Positions 25,918-35,435 of a stretch of DNA of 64,000 bases are shown here, in pieces (the stretch's first letter is position 1; each line of letters opens with the position of its first letter). The stretch is from contig NZ_CP067041.1 in NCBI RefSeq assembly GCF_016599855.1, positions 4,712,001 to 4,776,000 on the forward strand, read 5' to 3'. The DNA comes from Bradyrhizobium diazoefficiens. GTDB lineage: Bacteria > Pseudomonadota > Alphaproteobacteria > Rhizobiales > Xanthobacteraceae. The position numbers and the translations under genes were made by a program. The notes under the pieces are model-generated. The model saw only the letters and a program-made list of their open reading frames with translations, was not told where the DNA came from and searched no databases.

Positions 25918-27021
25918 ATGTCCAAGCTCTTCACCCCGATCCAGGTCGGTCCTTACCGTCTGTCCCATCGCGTTGCCATGGCGCCGCTGACGCGGATGCG
26001 CTCCGATCCCGGCGACATCCCGAGCGAGCTGATGGTCGAATACTACACACAGCGCACGACGAAGGGCGGCCTGATCGTCTCCGAAGCATCACCGGTCTCG
26101 ATCCGCGGCAACGGCTATGCCGGTGCGCCCGGCATCTACTCGGACACCCAGATCGCCGGATGGCAGCGCGTCACCGACGCGGTCCACGCCAAGGGCGGCC
26201 TTATCTTCCAGCAGCTGTGGCATGTTGGACGCCAATCTCATGTCGACCTGCAGCCGAACGGAGATGCGCCCGTCGCGCCCTCCGCCATCGCGGCCGAGGG
26301 CTACGCGTATTCCAAGCGCGGCGAGGTGCCGTTCTCGATGCCCCAAGCTCTCGAACTGCATGAGATCCCAGGCATCATCGAAGAATTCCGGACCGGCGCC
26401 GAACGGGCGCTGCGGGCGGGCTTCGATGGCGTCGAAATCCATGGCGCGAACGGCTATCTGCCCGACCAGTTCCTGCAGGACGGGACGAACAAGAGGACTG
26501 ACGAATACGGCGGGCCGATCGAAAACCGCGCCCGTTTCATGCTGGAGGTGACGCAGGCCGCCATCTCCGTCTGGGGAGCCGATCGCGTCGGCGTGCGCAT
26601 CGCCCCGAGCGGCACTTACGGCTCGATGTCGGACAGCGATCCGGCGGCGACCTTCGGCTATTTGACCACCGAGCTCGACCGCCTTGGCATTGCGTACTTG
26701 CATGTCGTCGAACCGCGCATCAAGGGCATCGAGGAAATCATGAAGGACCAGGCGCCGATTGCAGCTCAGCACCTGCGGCCGAAGTTCTCGCGGACCTTGA
26801 TCGCGGCTGGCGGCTTCACCCCGGCCTCCGCGGAAGCCGTCGTCACCTTCGGCCACGCCGACCTCGTCGCCTTCGGTCGCCACTTCATCTCGAACCCGGA
26901 TCTGCCGGAGCGGATCCGACAGGGCCTGCCGCTCACTCCCTACGACCGGTCGACCTTCTACGGTGGCGACGCGCGCGGCTACACGGACTACCCGGCCGCG
27001 CAATCGGCGGCAGCGGCCTGA
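25918..27021 (+). CDS. Old yellow enzyme-family alkene reductase (NemA-like)
   Basis: 367 residues, TIM-barrel FMN enzyme. Landmarks: LSHRVAMAPLTRMR near residue 15, QLWHVGRQSH near 100, the active-site pair in EIHGANGYLPDQFLQ near 178, and FGRHFISNPDLPERI near 320. Such enzymes reduce activated alkenes and nitro compounds with NAD(P)H. It probably shares the LysR-controlled transcript with the peroxiredoxin gene. The tail converges on the broken regulator of module 2. Confidence 0.92.
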   Translation: MSKLFTPIQVGPYRLSHRVAMAPLTRMRSDPGDIPSELMVEYYTQRTTKGGLIVSEASPVSIRGNGYAGAPGIYSDTQIAGWQRVTDAVHAKGGLIFQQLWHVGRQSHVDLQPNGDAPVAPSAIAAEGYAYSKRGEVPFSMPQALELHEIPGIIEEFRTGAERALRAGFDGVEIHGANGYLPDQFLQDGTNKRTDEYGGPIENRARFMLEVTQAAISVWGADRVGVRIAPSGTYGSMSDSDPAATFGYLTTELDRLGIAYLHVVEPRIKGIEEIMKDQAPIAAQHLRPKFSRTLIAAGGFTPASAEAVVTFGHADLVAFGRHFISNPDLPERIRQGLPLTPYDRSTFYGGDARGYTDYPAAQSAAAA

Positions 27022-27039
27022 CCGCGGCCCGCATCATCT

Positions 27040-28071
27040 CTAGGCCAGTGAGAGCGCGTCGCCGCCCTTCGCCGGCCGAGCTTGTCTGCCGTAACCGCTT
27101 CGGTAGCCTTTGCCGGCTCGGCGCCGGCGAGAGCTGCCGGCCTTGCGAAGATGTCCCGGCCCGACCGCTCCCCGATCTTGCGCCACTGCGCCGGCGTGAC
27201 GCCCATGTGGCTCTTGAAGGCGCTGGAAGGCTGCTTCAGATTGGTAGCCGACCGTCTCCGCTACGGCGCCGGTGGAGAGAGAAGATCTGCTTAGCTCGTT
27301 TGCGGCGAGCGTCGCGACGACGAGGTCGCTCGCCGATCTGCCCAGCTTCTCCTGGAATTGCCGGACGAGTGTGGCGCGCGAAATATTGCACAGGCGCGCA
27401 AGCTCGGGCAGCGACCAAGCGCGCGCGGGTTCGTTGATTAGAGCGGCTACCGCTAGGCGAGGATCACCCGCCAGCCCAAGAAAACTGCACGGTGCGCTGT
27501 CGGCTTCGCTTGCGAGCCGCAGCACAAGCGCGAACATCGCAGTCGACAGCGCGTTCTGCATCGCGCCGCGCCCAAATGATCATCCGCAGACTCGCGGCGC
27601 ATCAGCGCGGCGAGGCCACCGAGCTGTCCCGCTGTCTCCTTCTCGTCGGCGTAAGCGCCGGCATTCACGACAAGAAATGTTGGCAAATAGCTGCGCAACA
27701 GGCGGTCGTGCGGCGGAGCGACCTCGAAGTGTCCGCACAGGAGATCGAGCCGCTCGTCCGAACCGAGATTTTGGCTGATCGTGAAGTTGAAAGACGCGCG
27801 GTTACGCGCCGGTAGGGGCGCAGCACCGCTGCCGTCGTGCAGGATGTGCCGCCGATTGCCGGGAAGCAGCAGGATGTCGCCGGCGTTGAGTTGCAACGGC
27901 CGGCCTCCCGCCGGATTCTCAAGCATCGAGGAGCCAGCGAGCACAGCTTCGTACCGAATTCGTTCGCTTGCCCGGTCCCTGCGTGATGTGCCAGGGCGTG
28001 CCACAGGAGCAGCGCAGGTCCAAACGACCGCGCACCCGCATCATCTCGAACAGCTGACTAAGCCAAGCCAT
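27040..28071 (-). pseudogene. RclR-like AraC regulator, frameshifted (module 2)
   Basis: From ATG at 28071 the protein begins like the copies at 1-667 and 42513-43526 (WLSQLFEMM, then RGRLDLRCSC). The frame is broken at least three times: near 27965 (one base lost after the GPG codons), near 27560 (before MQNALSTAMFALVLRLAS) and near 27235 (after SEAAFQR). The redox-relevant CGHF block and both helix-turn-helix regions remain recognisable. Either decay of a redundant copy or sequencing errors; the neighbouring AhpD-like gene is intact. Confidence 0.8.
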
Positions 28072-28199
28072 GGCGATCTCCCGAATGCTTGCTTGAGACT
28101 ATTGAGCATATTGACGACATCTTGCGACATTTATCGTCTCAATGCGAGGGCATATTGTCACTCCGCAATCGTCGACCACCCAAATCAAGGAGTGCCACC

Positions 28200-28736
28200 A
28201 TGTCTCGTCTTGCGGTCCCCCAGCTCGAATACGCCGCCGGCCCGTCGGGTCAGATCTATGCCCAGATCAAGAAGGCGATCGGCAGCGTCCCGAACACTTT
28301 CGCCGCCATTGCGGCCCACGGTCCCGCCGCGCTCAACGCCGTGCTCGCCGCAGATGCGGTGCTCGCGGCAGGCAGCCTAACCAAGAGCGACCAAGAAATC
28401 ATCAAGCTCGTCATCAGCGAAGCTGCCGGCTGTGACTACTGTTTCGCCGCCCACCACTATCTCGCCAAGCTCGCTGGCGTGAAGCCGGCCGAACTGACCC
28501 AGATCCGCGATGGCGAGCCCACCGGCAATGCCAAGCGCGATGCGCTCATCCGCTTCGTCCGCAAGCTCGCGCGAACGAGCGGCACCGTCAGTAACGAGGA
28601 CTTCGCCGCTATCAAGGCCGCCGGTTACACTGACGCGCAGCTGGTGGAGATCAGCCTGGCGTTCGCGACCACCATCTTCACCAACGTGTTCAACCGCATC
28701 AACGACACCGAGATCGACTTCCCCGCCATCGCGTGA
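28200..28736 (+). CDS. AhpD-like carboxymuconolactone decarboxylase-family protein (module 2)
   Basis: 178 residues, same length as the module 1 protein and about 80 percent similar by eye. CDYCFAAHH replaces CDYCVAAHS, so the CxxC and His are kept. AAGGAG lies at 28187-28192. It is the only intact gene of module 2, which suggests selection on this gene or recent damage around it. It could be transcribed under the intact regulator at 42513 or the module 1 regulator. Confidence 0.85.
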   Translation: MSRLAVPQLEYAAGPSGQIYAQIKKAIGSVPNTFAAIAAHGPAALNAVLAADAVLAAGSLTKSDQEIIKLVISEAAGCDYCFAAHHYLAKLAGVKPAELTQIRDGEPTGNAKRDALIRFVRKLARTSGTVSNEDFAAIKAAGYTDAQLVEISLAFATTIFTNVFNRINDTEIDFPAIA

Positions 28737-28778
28737 AGCGATCGCCCCTCGTCAAACAACTTCCAAGGGATCACGACC

Positions 28779-29285
28779 ATGGCTACGCTTACCAGCATCA
28801 TTCATAATCCTCTCGTCCGCGTGCTGCGCAGATCTGGCCTGCTTGCTGAGGATCTCGACTACCACGTCGTCCGCGCCTCGATGGTGATCATGTTCTTGTT
28901 TTCGGCTACTAGAAGTGGTTTCCATACGAGTTCGAAAGACTGGTCCCGTTCATCAGCAATGGGCCCTTGATCTGGTGGCTCTATCCCATCTTCGGCCACG
29001 CCGGCGCCAGCTACTTCCTCGGCGCCTCAGGATGGACGTTCGGGACCCTGTTGCTGGCGGGGTTCTGGGACAAGCGGCTCGGCGTTCTTGGTGCCCTTGG
29101 TTCGACCGGCACCTTCATCGCGACGGTCACCATTAATTCCGTTCATGCCTGAGGGCTGGGACATCGCCGCGGGAGGCTTTCCTGCGATGAGCGGGAACGT
29201 CCCCTTCTTGATGAAGGACGTCGTGCTGCTCGCCGTCTCGCTCTACCTGCTTAGACAGGACGTCGTTCCCCTGACGCGGCGTTGA
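28779..29285 (+). pseudogene. DUF417 (RclC-like) gene, frameshifted (module 2)
   Basis: It starts like module 1 (LLAEDLDYHVVRASMVIMFL) but loses one base near 28905, where a TAG also replaces the CAG codon of GYQKW. It resumes at IWWLYPIFGHAGASYFLG, then gains one base near 29133 (before the PFMPEGWD block) and ends in frame with LLRQDVVPLTRR. Two indels and one stop argue for decay. Confidence 0.8.
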
Positions 29286-29581
29286 GGTGGCACCTCTGCG
29301 GATGGCGATGCGTCGCCGACGAGCTGCCCGCTCGACCGGCAATTAGAGCTTCCTCGGCTTGCCGAGCGGGAGTGGTGGAACACTCTTGATGCAATTCTCG
29401 TCCGGCGGCTCCATCCCGCTTCCATCTGGAATACAGGATCGTAGAAGAGCGTGGCTTGACGTTGAAAATGGCGAACCGTGTTAGCGACGGGAGGCCTGGT
29501 CGACTTGCCGGGGAGGCCGCCTTATGGCAAGACAGCCGGTGACCATAGTGAGTGCATTTCCCCGTTTGATACTGGGTTGTT
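29286..29581. other. Intergenic, no gene seen
   Basis: Begins with an imperfect version of the hairpin found after module 1 (GTCGCCGACGAGC near 29313). No coding frame recognised. Confidence 0.4.
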
Positions 29582-30433
29582 CTATGAAGTTGAGAATGCG
29601 AGTATCACGTTGTCTATAAGGCGAGTCGAGCCGACGTAAGCTGCAGTGCAGAGTGCCGCGGGGCGGCGCAACGGACTTTCGGCCCGGTTGAGGCTGTGGC
29701 CATCGACAAGTTCAAGGTATTCCAGCCGATCAACTGTCTCCAAGTGCCTCTTTGCAATCGCAATCAGCTTTTCAACGTCGCGCTCTCCTGAGCGAAACTT
29801 ATCCGCTGCGGCGAACAGCCCGCGGCTCATGGCAAGCGCGCGTTGACGTTCTTCTACACTGAGATATCGATTGCGACTGCTCATCGCAAGTCCGTCAGAT
29901 TCCCGAACAGTTGGAATGGTGACGATCTCGATCGGAAGATCGAGATCAATGGTCACGCGACGCACGATGGCGCATTGCTGAAGATCCTTTTGCCCGAAAA
30001 ACACGACTTCCGGCTGCACCATATTGAACAGCTTACACACGACAGTCGCGACGCCGCGGAAATGTCCAGGTCTGAAACCCCCGCAGAGTGGTTTCGCGAG
30101 CTCGCCCGGTTCGACAAAGGTCTCAAACTGAGCCGGATAGACTTCTTGCGCATCAGGAGCAAAGACGATCGCAACACCGGCATCGCGGCACAGTTTCTCA
30201 TCGCGCAAAAAGTCGCGCGGATAGGTACTGAGATCCTCGTTCGGCCCAAACTGCGTGGGATTAATGAAAATGCTAACGACGGTGATCTCGCTTTGCAGCT
30301 GGCTCGCCTCGATCAGCGCCCGGTGGCCGTCGTGCAGATACCCCATAGTCGGCACGAGGCCGACGCGTTTACCAATCTTGCGAGCCCTTGCAAGAGCGCA
30401 ACGAAGCTCAGCGACGGTCGTGATCGTTTGCAT
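29582..30433 (-). CDS. panC: Pantothenate synthetase
   Basis: 283 residues. PanC joins pantoate and beta-alanine with ATP, last step of pantothenate synthesis. The HIGH-like motif reads PTMGYLHDGHRALIE near residue 30, and KMSKS-like SSRNRYLS near 183; FFGQKDLQQ lies near 150. It follows panB by 9 bp on the same strand, a classical panBC pair. Accessory vitamin genes on symbiotic replicons of rhizobia are well known. Confidence 0.95.
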   Translation of the reverse strand: MQTITTVAELRCALARARKIGKRVGLVPTMGYLHDGHRALIEASQLQSEITVVSIFINPTQFGPNEDLSTYPRDFLRDEKLCRDAGVAIVFAPDAQEVYPAQFETFVEPGELAKPLCGGFRPGHFRGVATVVCKLFNMVQPEVVFFGQKDLQQCAIVRRVTIDLDLPIEIVTIPTVRESDGLAMSSRNRYLSVEERQRALAMSRGLFAAADKFRSGERDVEKLIAIAKRHLETVDRLEYLELVDGHSLNRAESPLRRPAALCTAAYVGSTRLIDNVILAFSTS

Positions 30434-30442
30434 CTTGGGCCT

Positions 30443-31321
30443 TTACATTAGGCTGGGGTTGGAAGGCGCCCAATTTTCGATCACGCCCCCGAGGCCTTCT
30501 GGGAGCGGATAGCATTCTTGTGATGCCGGGAATGCGCCGCCGCGGACATCGGCAGCCCAACGCGAAAGCGCCTCCTGCAAGAGCCGAAACCCTTCTGCAT
30601 AGGCGCGAACGAATTTAGGACGATGCCCTTCAGTCAAGCCGAGGATACCATCAAACACGAGGACTTGGCCTGAGCAACTGGGACCCGCTCCGATCCCAAT
30701 GGTCGGTATCCTCAGAGAGTCAGTCGTGCGCGCGGCGAGCTCGGCCGGAATGCCTTCGAGGACGAGAGCGAAACATCCGGCCTCCTGCAGACGATGCGCG
30801 TCATCGAGCAGGCGCAAGGCATCATCGGCCTTCCTCCCCTGCACCTTGCATCCACCGATGATATTGACGCTCTGCGGAGCCAAGGCGAGATGCCCCATTA
30901 CAGGAATTTCGGAATCGACTAGGGCACGCACCGTTTCAATGCGCTTAGCTCCGCCTTCAAGCTTAACGGCTGCTGCGCCACGCTGCAGAAAGCCCACGGC
31001 ATTCCGTATGGTCTCCTTGATACTGAGATGAAAGCTAAGAAAGGGCATATCGGCCACAAGCAAGGCATGAGGCCTTGTGCGCGCGACCGCCTCGAGATGG
31101 TGATTCATCATTGCCATGTTGACCAGCAGGGTGCTGTCGAATCCCAGGCAGACATTACCAACGCTGTCCCCGAGCAGGATGATGTCGACGATAGGATCGG
31201 CGATGCGTGCTCTAACCGCGTCGTAGGCGGTCGTCATTACGACGGGACGTCCCTCTTCCTTCCATCGTTGATGAGCTTGGATCGTGACGCGTTCAACAGG
31301 CGGCTCTGAAATGTGGCTCAT
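30443..31321 (-). CDS. panB: 3-methyl-2-oxobutanoate hydroxymethyltransferase
   Basis: 292 residues from the Met before SHISE. PanB adds a hydroxymethyl group from methylenetetrahydrofolate to ketoisovalerate. Family blocks: VVMTTAYDAVRARIAD, LLGDSVGNVCLGFD, a GAAAVKLEGG motif with metal/substrate residues, and GHLALAPQSV. It is first of the panBC pair. The Met at 31333 is also in frame. The C-terminal region shows RAYAEGFRLLQEALSRWAAD as expected. Confidence 0.95.
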   Translation of the reverse strand: MSHISEPPVERVTIQAHQRWKEEGRPVVMTTAYDAVRARIADPIVDIILLGDSVGNVCLGFDSTLLVNMAMMNHHLEAVARTRPHALLVADMPFLSFHLSIKETIRNAVGFLQRGAAAVKLEGGAKRIETVRALVDSEIPVMGHLALAPQSVNIIGGCKVQGRKADDALRLLDDAHRLQEAGCFALVLEGIPAELAARTTDSLRIPTIGIGAGPSCSGQVLVFDGILGLTEGHRPKFVRAYAEGFRLLQEALSRWAADVRGGAFPASQECYPLPEGLGGVIENWAPSNPSLM

Positions 31322-31480
31322 CTTAGCTCGCAATCCATCGACTGACTGTATCCCAAGCGTCAGCGCTCCCTAGATAAGGCGGGAGAAAATTGTGAAAGGC
31401 CGAGGAAGAAAGAGAACTCCACCTCTCCAAAGTTGAGAACCTCCTGTAAACCATAACCGCCCAGTGCGTGCATCCTTCAA

Positions 31481-31747
31481 TCACGAACCTTGTGAGCGTT
31501 GGCGAAGCGAGATGGCTGTGCTGACTGCCGGGTCTTCAGAGCGAGTGCATGTCGTGACAAAGAACGCGGTTCTCGTGCACTGCCAGTCCGCTCCCAGTCG
31601 CGGTTCGGAAACCTGTTTCGGGTAACTGAGCGCAATACCTACGCCTGCACCCACCAGGATGACACCAGCCACGAGCATCGTCACTGGCGTCCAGTCAAGC
31701 CTGATGCGATCTTTTGATTCTCGTGCAGCTCGCGCAATGTCACGCAT
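31481..31747 (-). CDS. Small single-pass membrane protein
   Basis: 88 residues with one strong membrane helix (TPVTMLVAGVILVGAGVGIA) and a Cys-containing distal part (WQCTRTAFFVTTC). AGGAG is upstream of the ATG at 31747. No family recognised. It lies 21 bp downstream of the DUF6894-like gene on the same strand. Confidence 0.5.
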   Translation of the reverse strand: MRDIARAARESKDRIRLDWTPVTMLVAGVILVGAGVGIALSYPKQVSEPRLGADWQCTRTAFFVTTCTRSEDPAVSTAISLRQRSQGS

Positions 31748-31768
31748 TGTTCTAACCACTCCTGCTCT

Positions 31769-31972
31769 CTAGACGAGTACATAATAGTAGTCGCGCTGGT
31801 CTTTGGCCGTGACAACAACTGAGGTGTTTCCCCTCAGGTCTGGGCGGTAGTTTGCCAACTCCGCCGCAAGCCTCTGCGCTGCGCGCAACGCCTGCAGCTC
31901 GCTATGCAACAACAGCCCCCCTGGATCGGAGATATTCTGCTTCCCCTCAAGGCCGAAAAAGAACCGCTTCAT
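31769..31972 (-). CDS. DUF6894-like small protein
   Basis: 67 residues. The pattern KRFFFGLEGKQNISDPGGLL, then LQALRAAQRLAAELA and a VVVTAKDQRDYYYVLV end matches the short rhizobial DUF6894 layout (Y/F-FF, D-x-G, alpha helix, V-T-D-x-G end). Function unknown; such proteins are abundant in Bradyrhizobium. In-frame Met at 32029 would add 19 residues unlike the family. Confidence 0.5.
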   Translation of the reverse strand: MKRFFFGLEGKQNISDPGGLLLHSELQALRAAQRLAAELANYRPDLRGNTSVVVTAKDQRDYYYVLV

Positions 31973-32379
31973 TGCGTGCTCATAGCACTCGAAAATGAGT
32001 TCGCGTTTGTACAGCAAACCAAGATGCACTCTGAGCTTCAGGCGGTCGGCTTGAGTTTGGCCCCCGCGGCGTCGTTGGGGGGCTACGCGAGGAGGTTGGT
32101 ATAGAGAGGGATGAGATTGGTCGCTGTAGGGACGAGCACGTTAGGAGAATGTCTGCCACTACCGAAGCTGTCGAAGCTAACGACACAAGCACGGCCAAGC
32201 CAAGCATCGAAAGGCGCGACATCTACACACTCCTTTGTTTTTGCCAAATGACAAACCCGGAGCGAGGGTACGAGCCTCCCGGCAGAGCTCAAATACCAAC
32301 GAATATCATAATTATGATCATCCGTCTCATCGAGCCATCGAGCGACTCTGGGAAGGATAGGCGGCCCCGGTTGGGGCCT

Positions 32380-33214
32380 AGGGTTCAGTATCAATTTGAT
32401 CCAATAGGCGACGATGGCGGCGAGGTGGACGACAGCCAAGAAATTTCTACCAAGTTTGTCGTAGCGAGTTGCGACGCGCCTAAAATCCTTGAGCCTGCAG
32501 AAACAGCGCTCGATGACATTGCGCCCTTTGTAGGCGCGTTTGCTGAAGCTGTGGAGGGTCACTCTGTTGGATTTGTTTGGAATGACGGCTTCGCGCCGCG
32601 ACTGACGATTTCGGCGCGAAAGCCATCGCCATCGTAGCCTTTGTCCCAATGAGGGTAGACATGGGCGGCGCAAGCTTCAAAGGGACGATCCTGCCGCAAT
32701 ATCTGCGTCTTGTCCTGGAGTGAGATGAAATGCGCAAGGTTTGCAATGAGAGTCGCTCAGGGCGTGGATTTTCGTGGTCGCCCACCGCGCGAGCGGCCGA
32801 TCGCCTGTTCATGCTCCCCCTTTTCCACTGCTCGCCGAACGATGCGCTTTGATCGAAGTGGAGTCGATGGACAAAGTCACGCCCTCCTTGCCGCAGCGGG
32901 CGAGCGCTTCAAAGATCGCCTGCCAATTTCCGCGCTTATCCACCGATTGAAACGATTGTAGATCGTCGTGTAAGGACCATAGTCGGGAGGGCAATCGCGC
33001 CAGCGTGCGCCGCACTGAAGCATGTGAATGATACCGCTGATAATGCGTCGATCGTCTTCGCGCGCCGGGCCCGTTTGGTTCGTCGGCAGATGCTGCTCTA
33101 TCTGAGCCCACTGCTTATCGTTGAGCCAGAACAGTCCTTTGCGCATCGAAGCCCCCGTGCCCGAATCAACTCGGTGCGAGGGAATCAGAACCCGCTAATT
33201 AGGTACAGACCCTA
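32380..33214 (-). mobile_element. IS5-type (IS427-like) insertion sequence, transposase broken
   Basis: About 835 bp bounded by CTAG on each side and imperfect terminal repeats (AGGGTTCAGTA at the left, AGGGTCTGTACC on the minus strand at the right). The minus strand encodes a transposase in pieces: MRKGLFWLNDKQWAQIEQHL from 33146, then a stretch with SIDSTSIKAHR near 32850 holding the first Asp of the DDE triad, then GRNVIERCFCRLKDFRRVAT near 32500 with the Glu. At least two further frame changes separate these beyond the usual two-frame organisation of the group. Probably inactive. Confidence 0.8.
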
Positions 33215-33493
33215 GGAATCTACTCCAGGCCCCACCGCTCGCTTCAGTTAACGATTGGCCAAGGAACTCTGACATTAAGCAGAGGATCGTCTTCCGAAAT
33301 TCGTTCAGCCAAACCGAGGCCCGTTCGAATTTCGAATGTGACGAACGCAAACGTTTCGCGCAACGATACCCCAGTCCATCAGGTACTTGGGAGAACCTTG
33401 CGGAGCAGCAGATGTCCGATTTTTCTGGGCGCGCTCGGCTAGCCCGCCCAGAGCTGTTTCAAAAGCATCGCTCTCCTGCCGCGATATCCCGGA
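33215..33493. other. Intergenic between IS and porin, no gene seen
   Basis: No motif-bearing frame; it contains the 3' flank of the porin gene. Confidence 0.4.
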
Positions 33494-35083
33494 TCAGAAC
33501 CGGTAGATCAGGGAGGACTGGATGCGCGTCTGATAGCCGCTGCGCCCATCGGCATCGATTCTTTTCCCATACTGAAACTCCGTGCCGACATCGACGTCCG
33601 GGAATGGACTGTAGAGAAGATTGATGGCTCCATATCGCGTTCCACGTAGAGCCGCCGGTCCCGAGTATGTCGGATTCTCGACTTGGACGGCGCCGTAGAC
33701 AACATTGGTACGGAGCGTATCGGTCCACCAGTGCTGCAACGCCCCGAATCCGCCTACGCCTTTAATGGTGTCGAATTGCGTCAGTGTCGCATTGTAGGCC
33801 GTAGAAGGGGAGGCGCTGGCCATCTCCAGGATGTAGCGCGACGCACCGTCCACATAGGTTGTCTGGAATCGGAAGTTGTCTTTGTTGTTGAACATCGGAA
33901 GCGCGATCTGCCCCGCAAAGTGCACACCGAAGCCGAGCTGCCCATTTCCGGGGACAAAGGGTACGGCCGCAGTTGGCGGCGGCGCGGTCGATCGCGTGAG
34001 GACGCTGGAGAGCATGAGATTGAACTGCGGGCTTGCGTATTTGATCCGGCCGATGAAATCCGGGGTGCTGTCGCGCGCGAACGGACCGACGCCGACAACC
34101 TGAATGCCGCTCGCTGGAGCTCCCGCACCCGTTCCGGAGACAGGACCTTCACCTATGCGCACTCTGGATTCGGGGTTTTCCACCGCGATCGCGCCCGAGA
34201 AGCCGCCGCCGAAATTCTGGGTGTACCGGATCTGCCCTTGACGCAGGAAGGATTCCCCGCCCGGCCCCGAGAAGTCCAGAATCTCGGCATACGTTGACGG
34301 GTCGACGAATGAGGTCCAGGTCTGGCCCGCAATCACCGGGCCGACTTCAGCAAAGGCATGACGAAGACGAAACGCGTGCGAGTTTGTAACACTTTCCGTG
34401 CCGAGATCGACAGGAGCAAAGAAGTCAGCTTCGAAAAACGCACGGGCCGGTCCTAACGGTGTGTCGGTCTTGCTCGCCTCAATGTAAATGCGGGATTGCC
34501 GCGCATGAATGTTCGTGCTCGGGTCCCCGGGAGCGTTGCCCGTCGGGTTTCCGCGCGTTTGTATTTGGAAGACGTTGAACTGTTCGCCTGCTCCTTGCGA
34601 GCGGTTGCCGCCGGTGATTCCGATGGCGTCAAGTTTCGCATAACCGCCAATCTGCATGTTGATATCGCTACCGGGCAGCTTCCATGACAGCGGCTTGTCC
34701 CCTGCAGCGACGTAATTCGGATATTGCGGCGAGCCTATTGCGCCCGGTGTCTTGGCGGTCGGAGACGATACGGTATGAGTCACATGTTCCACTGGATAAA
34801 GCACCGACGGCCCAGGCGGCGCAATCTTGGCCTGCTCTGAAGTTTTGGACTTAGAAGCTGCCGGCGATGGCGCTGGCTCAGCGTGCTGCGACGTCTTGGA
34901 TGGACCTTTCTTCAGCGCTTTCATTTCGAGATTGAGCTGCTTGATTTGAGCTTCCTGCGCGCGAACAAGGGCCGCCAGCCGGTCCAGTTGCTGCGGCGAT
35001 TGTGCATCGGCCGCCCCTGCGAAAAAGCCGGCAAGCGGAAGCTGAAGAGCTGCGAGCATCAGCTCGCGCGTGTGGACTTTCAT
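33494..35083 (-). CDS. DcaP-like outer-membrane porin
   Basis: 529 residues. A signal peptide (LAALQLPLAGFFAGAADAQ) is followed by a coiled-coil stretch (LDRLAALVRAQEAQIKQLNL) and a Pro/Ala/Lys-rich linker, then a 16-strand-type barrel ending in SSLIYRF with the terminal Phe needed for outer-membrane assembly. The layout is that of DcaP-type trimeric channels. A 180-bp sequence upstream (35166-35342) is also found before the split porin gene at 56409. AraC-family regulator 353 bp upstream could control it. Confidence 0.85.
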   Translation of the reverse strand: MKVHTRELMLAALQLPLAGFFAGAADAQSPQQLDRLAALVRAQEAQIKQLNLEMKALKKGPSKTSQHAEPAPSPAASKSKTSEQAKIAPPGPSVLYPVEHVTHTVSSPTAKTPGAIGSPQYPNYVAAGDKPLSWKLPGSDINMQIGGYAKLDAIGITGGNRSQGAGEQFNVFQIQTRGNPTGNAPGDPSTNIHARQSRIYIEASKTDTPLGPARAFFEADFFAPVDLGTESVTNSHAFRLRHAFAEVGPVIAGQTWTSFVDPSTYAEILDFSGPGGESFLRQGQIRYTQNFGGGFSGAIAVENPESRVRIGEGPVSGTGAGAPASGIQVVGVGPFARDSTPDFIGRIKYASPQFNLMLSSVLTRSTAPPPTAAVPFVPGNGQLGFGVHFAGQIALPMFNNKDNFRFQTTYVDGASRYILEMASASPSTAYNATLTQFDTIKGVGGFGALQHWWTDTLRTNVVYGAVQVENPTYSGPAALRGTRYGAINLLYSPFPDVDVGTEFQYGKRIDADGRSGYQTRIQSSLIYRF

Positions 35084-35165
35084 GAGATCCTCCTAAACAG
35101 CACTTTGTTTTGCGCTACGCATTTCGGCCGAGCAGTGCCTCGTGCGGTTCGGTAGGATCAATGAG

Positions 35166-35342
35166 TGCCGAGTCCATTTGGCGTTGGCCAGCGAGCTGGT
35201 GTGCGCTATCGTCCTAATGATGAGCGGCGGCGTGCATGCTCGACACTCACCGCAAGCAAATCGCTCAAGACGGATATTTTTGTCGGGCTCAGACTGAGAT
35301 CGAGCAGTCGTCTCGTCAGCGCAAACGCGCTACAGTCATCCC
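35166..35342 (-). promoter_or_regulatory. Porin leader sequence, copy 1
   Basis: About 177 bp upstream of the DcaP-like gene with long identities to 56465-56645 upstream of the other porin: TGCCGAGTCCA, GCCAGCGA, ATCGTCCT, ATGAGCGGCGGCGT and GCTCAAGA in the same order and spacing (plus-strand reading). Confidence 0.65.
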
Positions 35343-35435
35343 TTTCGGTTGATCGAGATGCACCTTGAGTGGACGGGTTGACGGTCGTTATTCGTCAGGG
35401 ACGCCTCGGCCGATCCGGGATAGCGATCGGCAGCA

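Noticed and set aside
26089..27003. 304-codon minus-strand open frame
   Set aside because: Antisense to the old yellow enzyme gene; high GC content creates long antisense frames.
28596..28622. TTCG-N17-GGTTAC on the plus strand, like the SigF motif
   Set aside because: Lies inside the AhpD-like coding region and in a conserved codon context; chance match.
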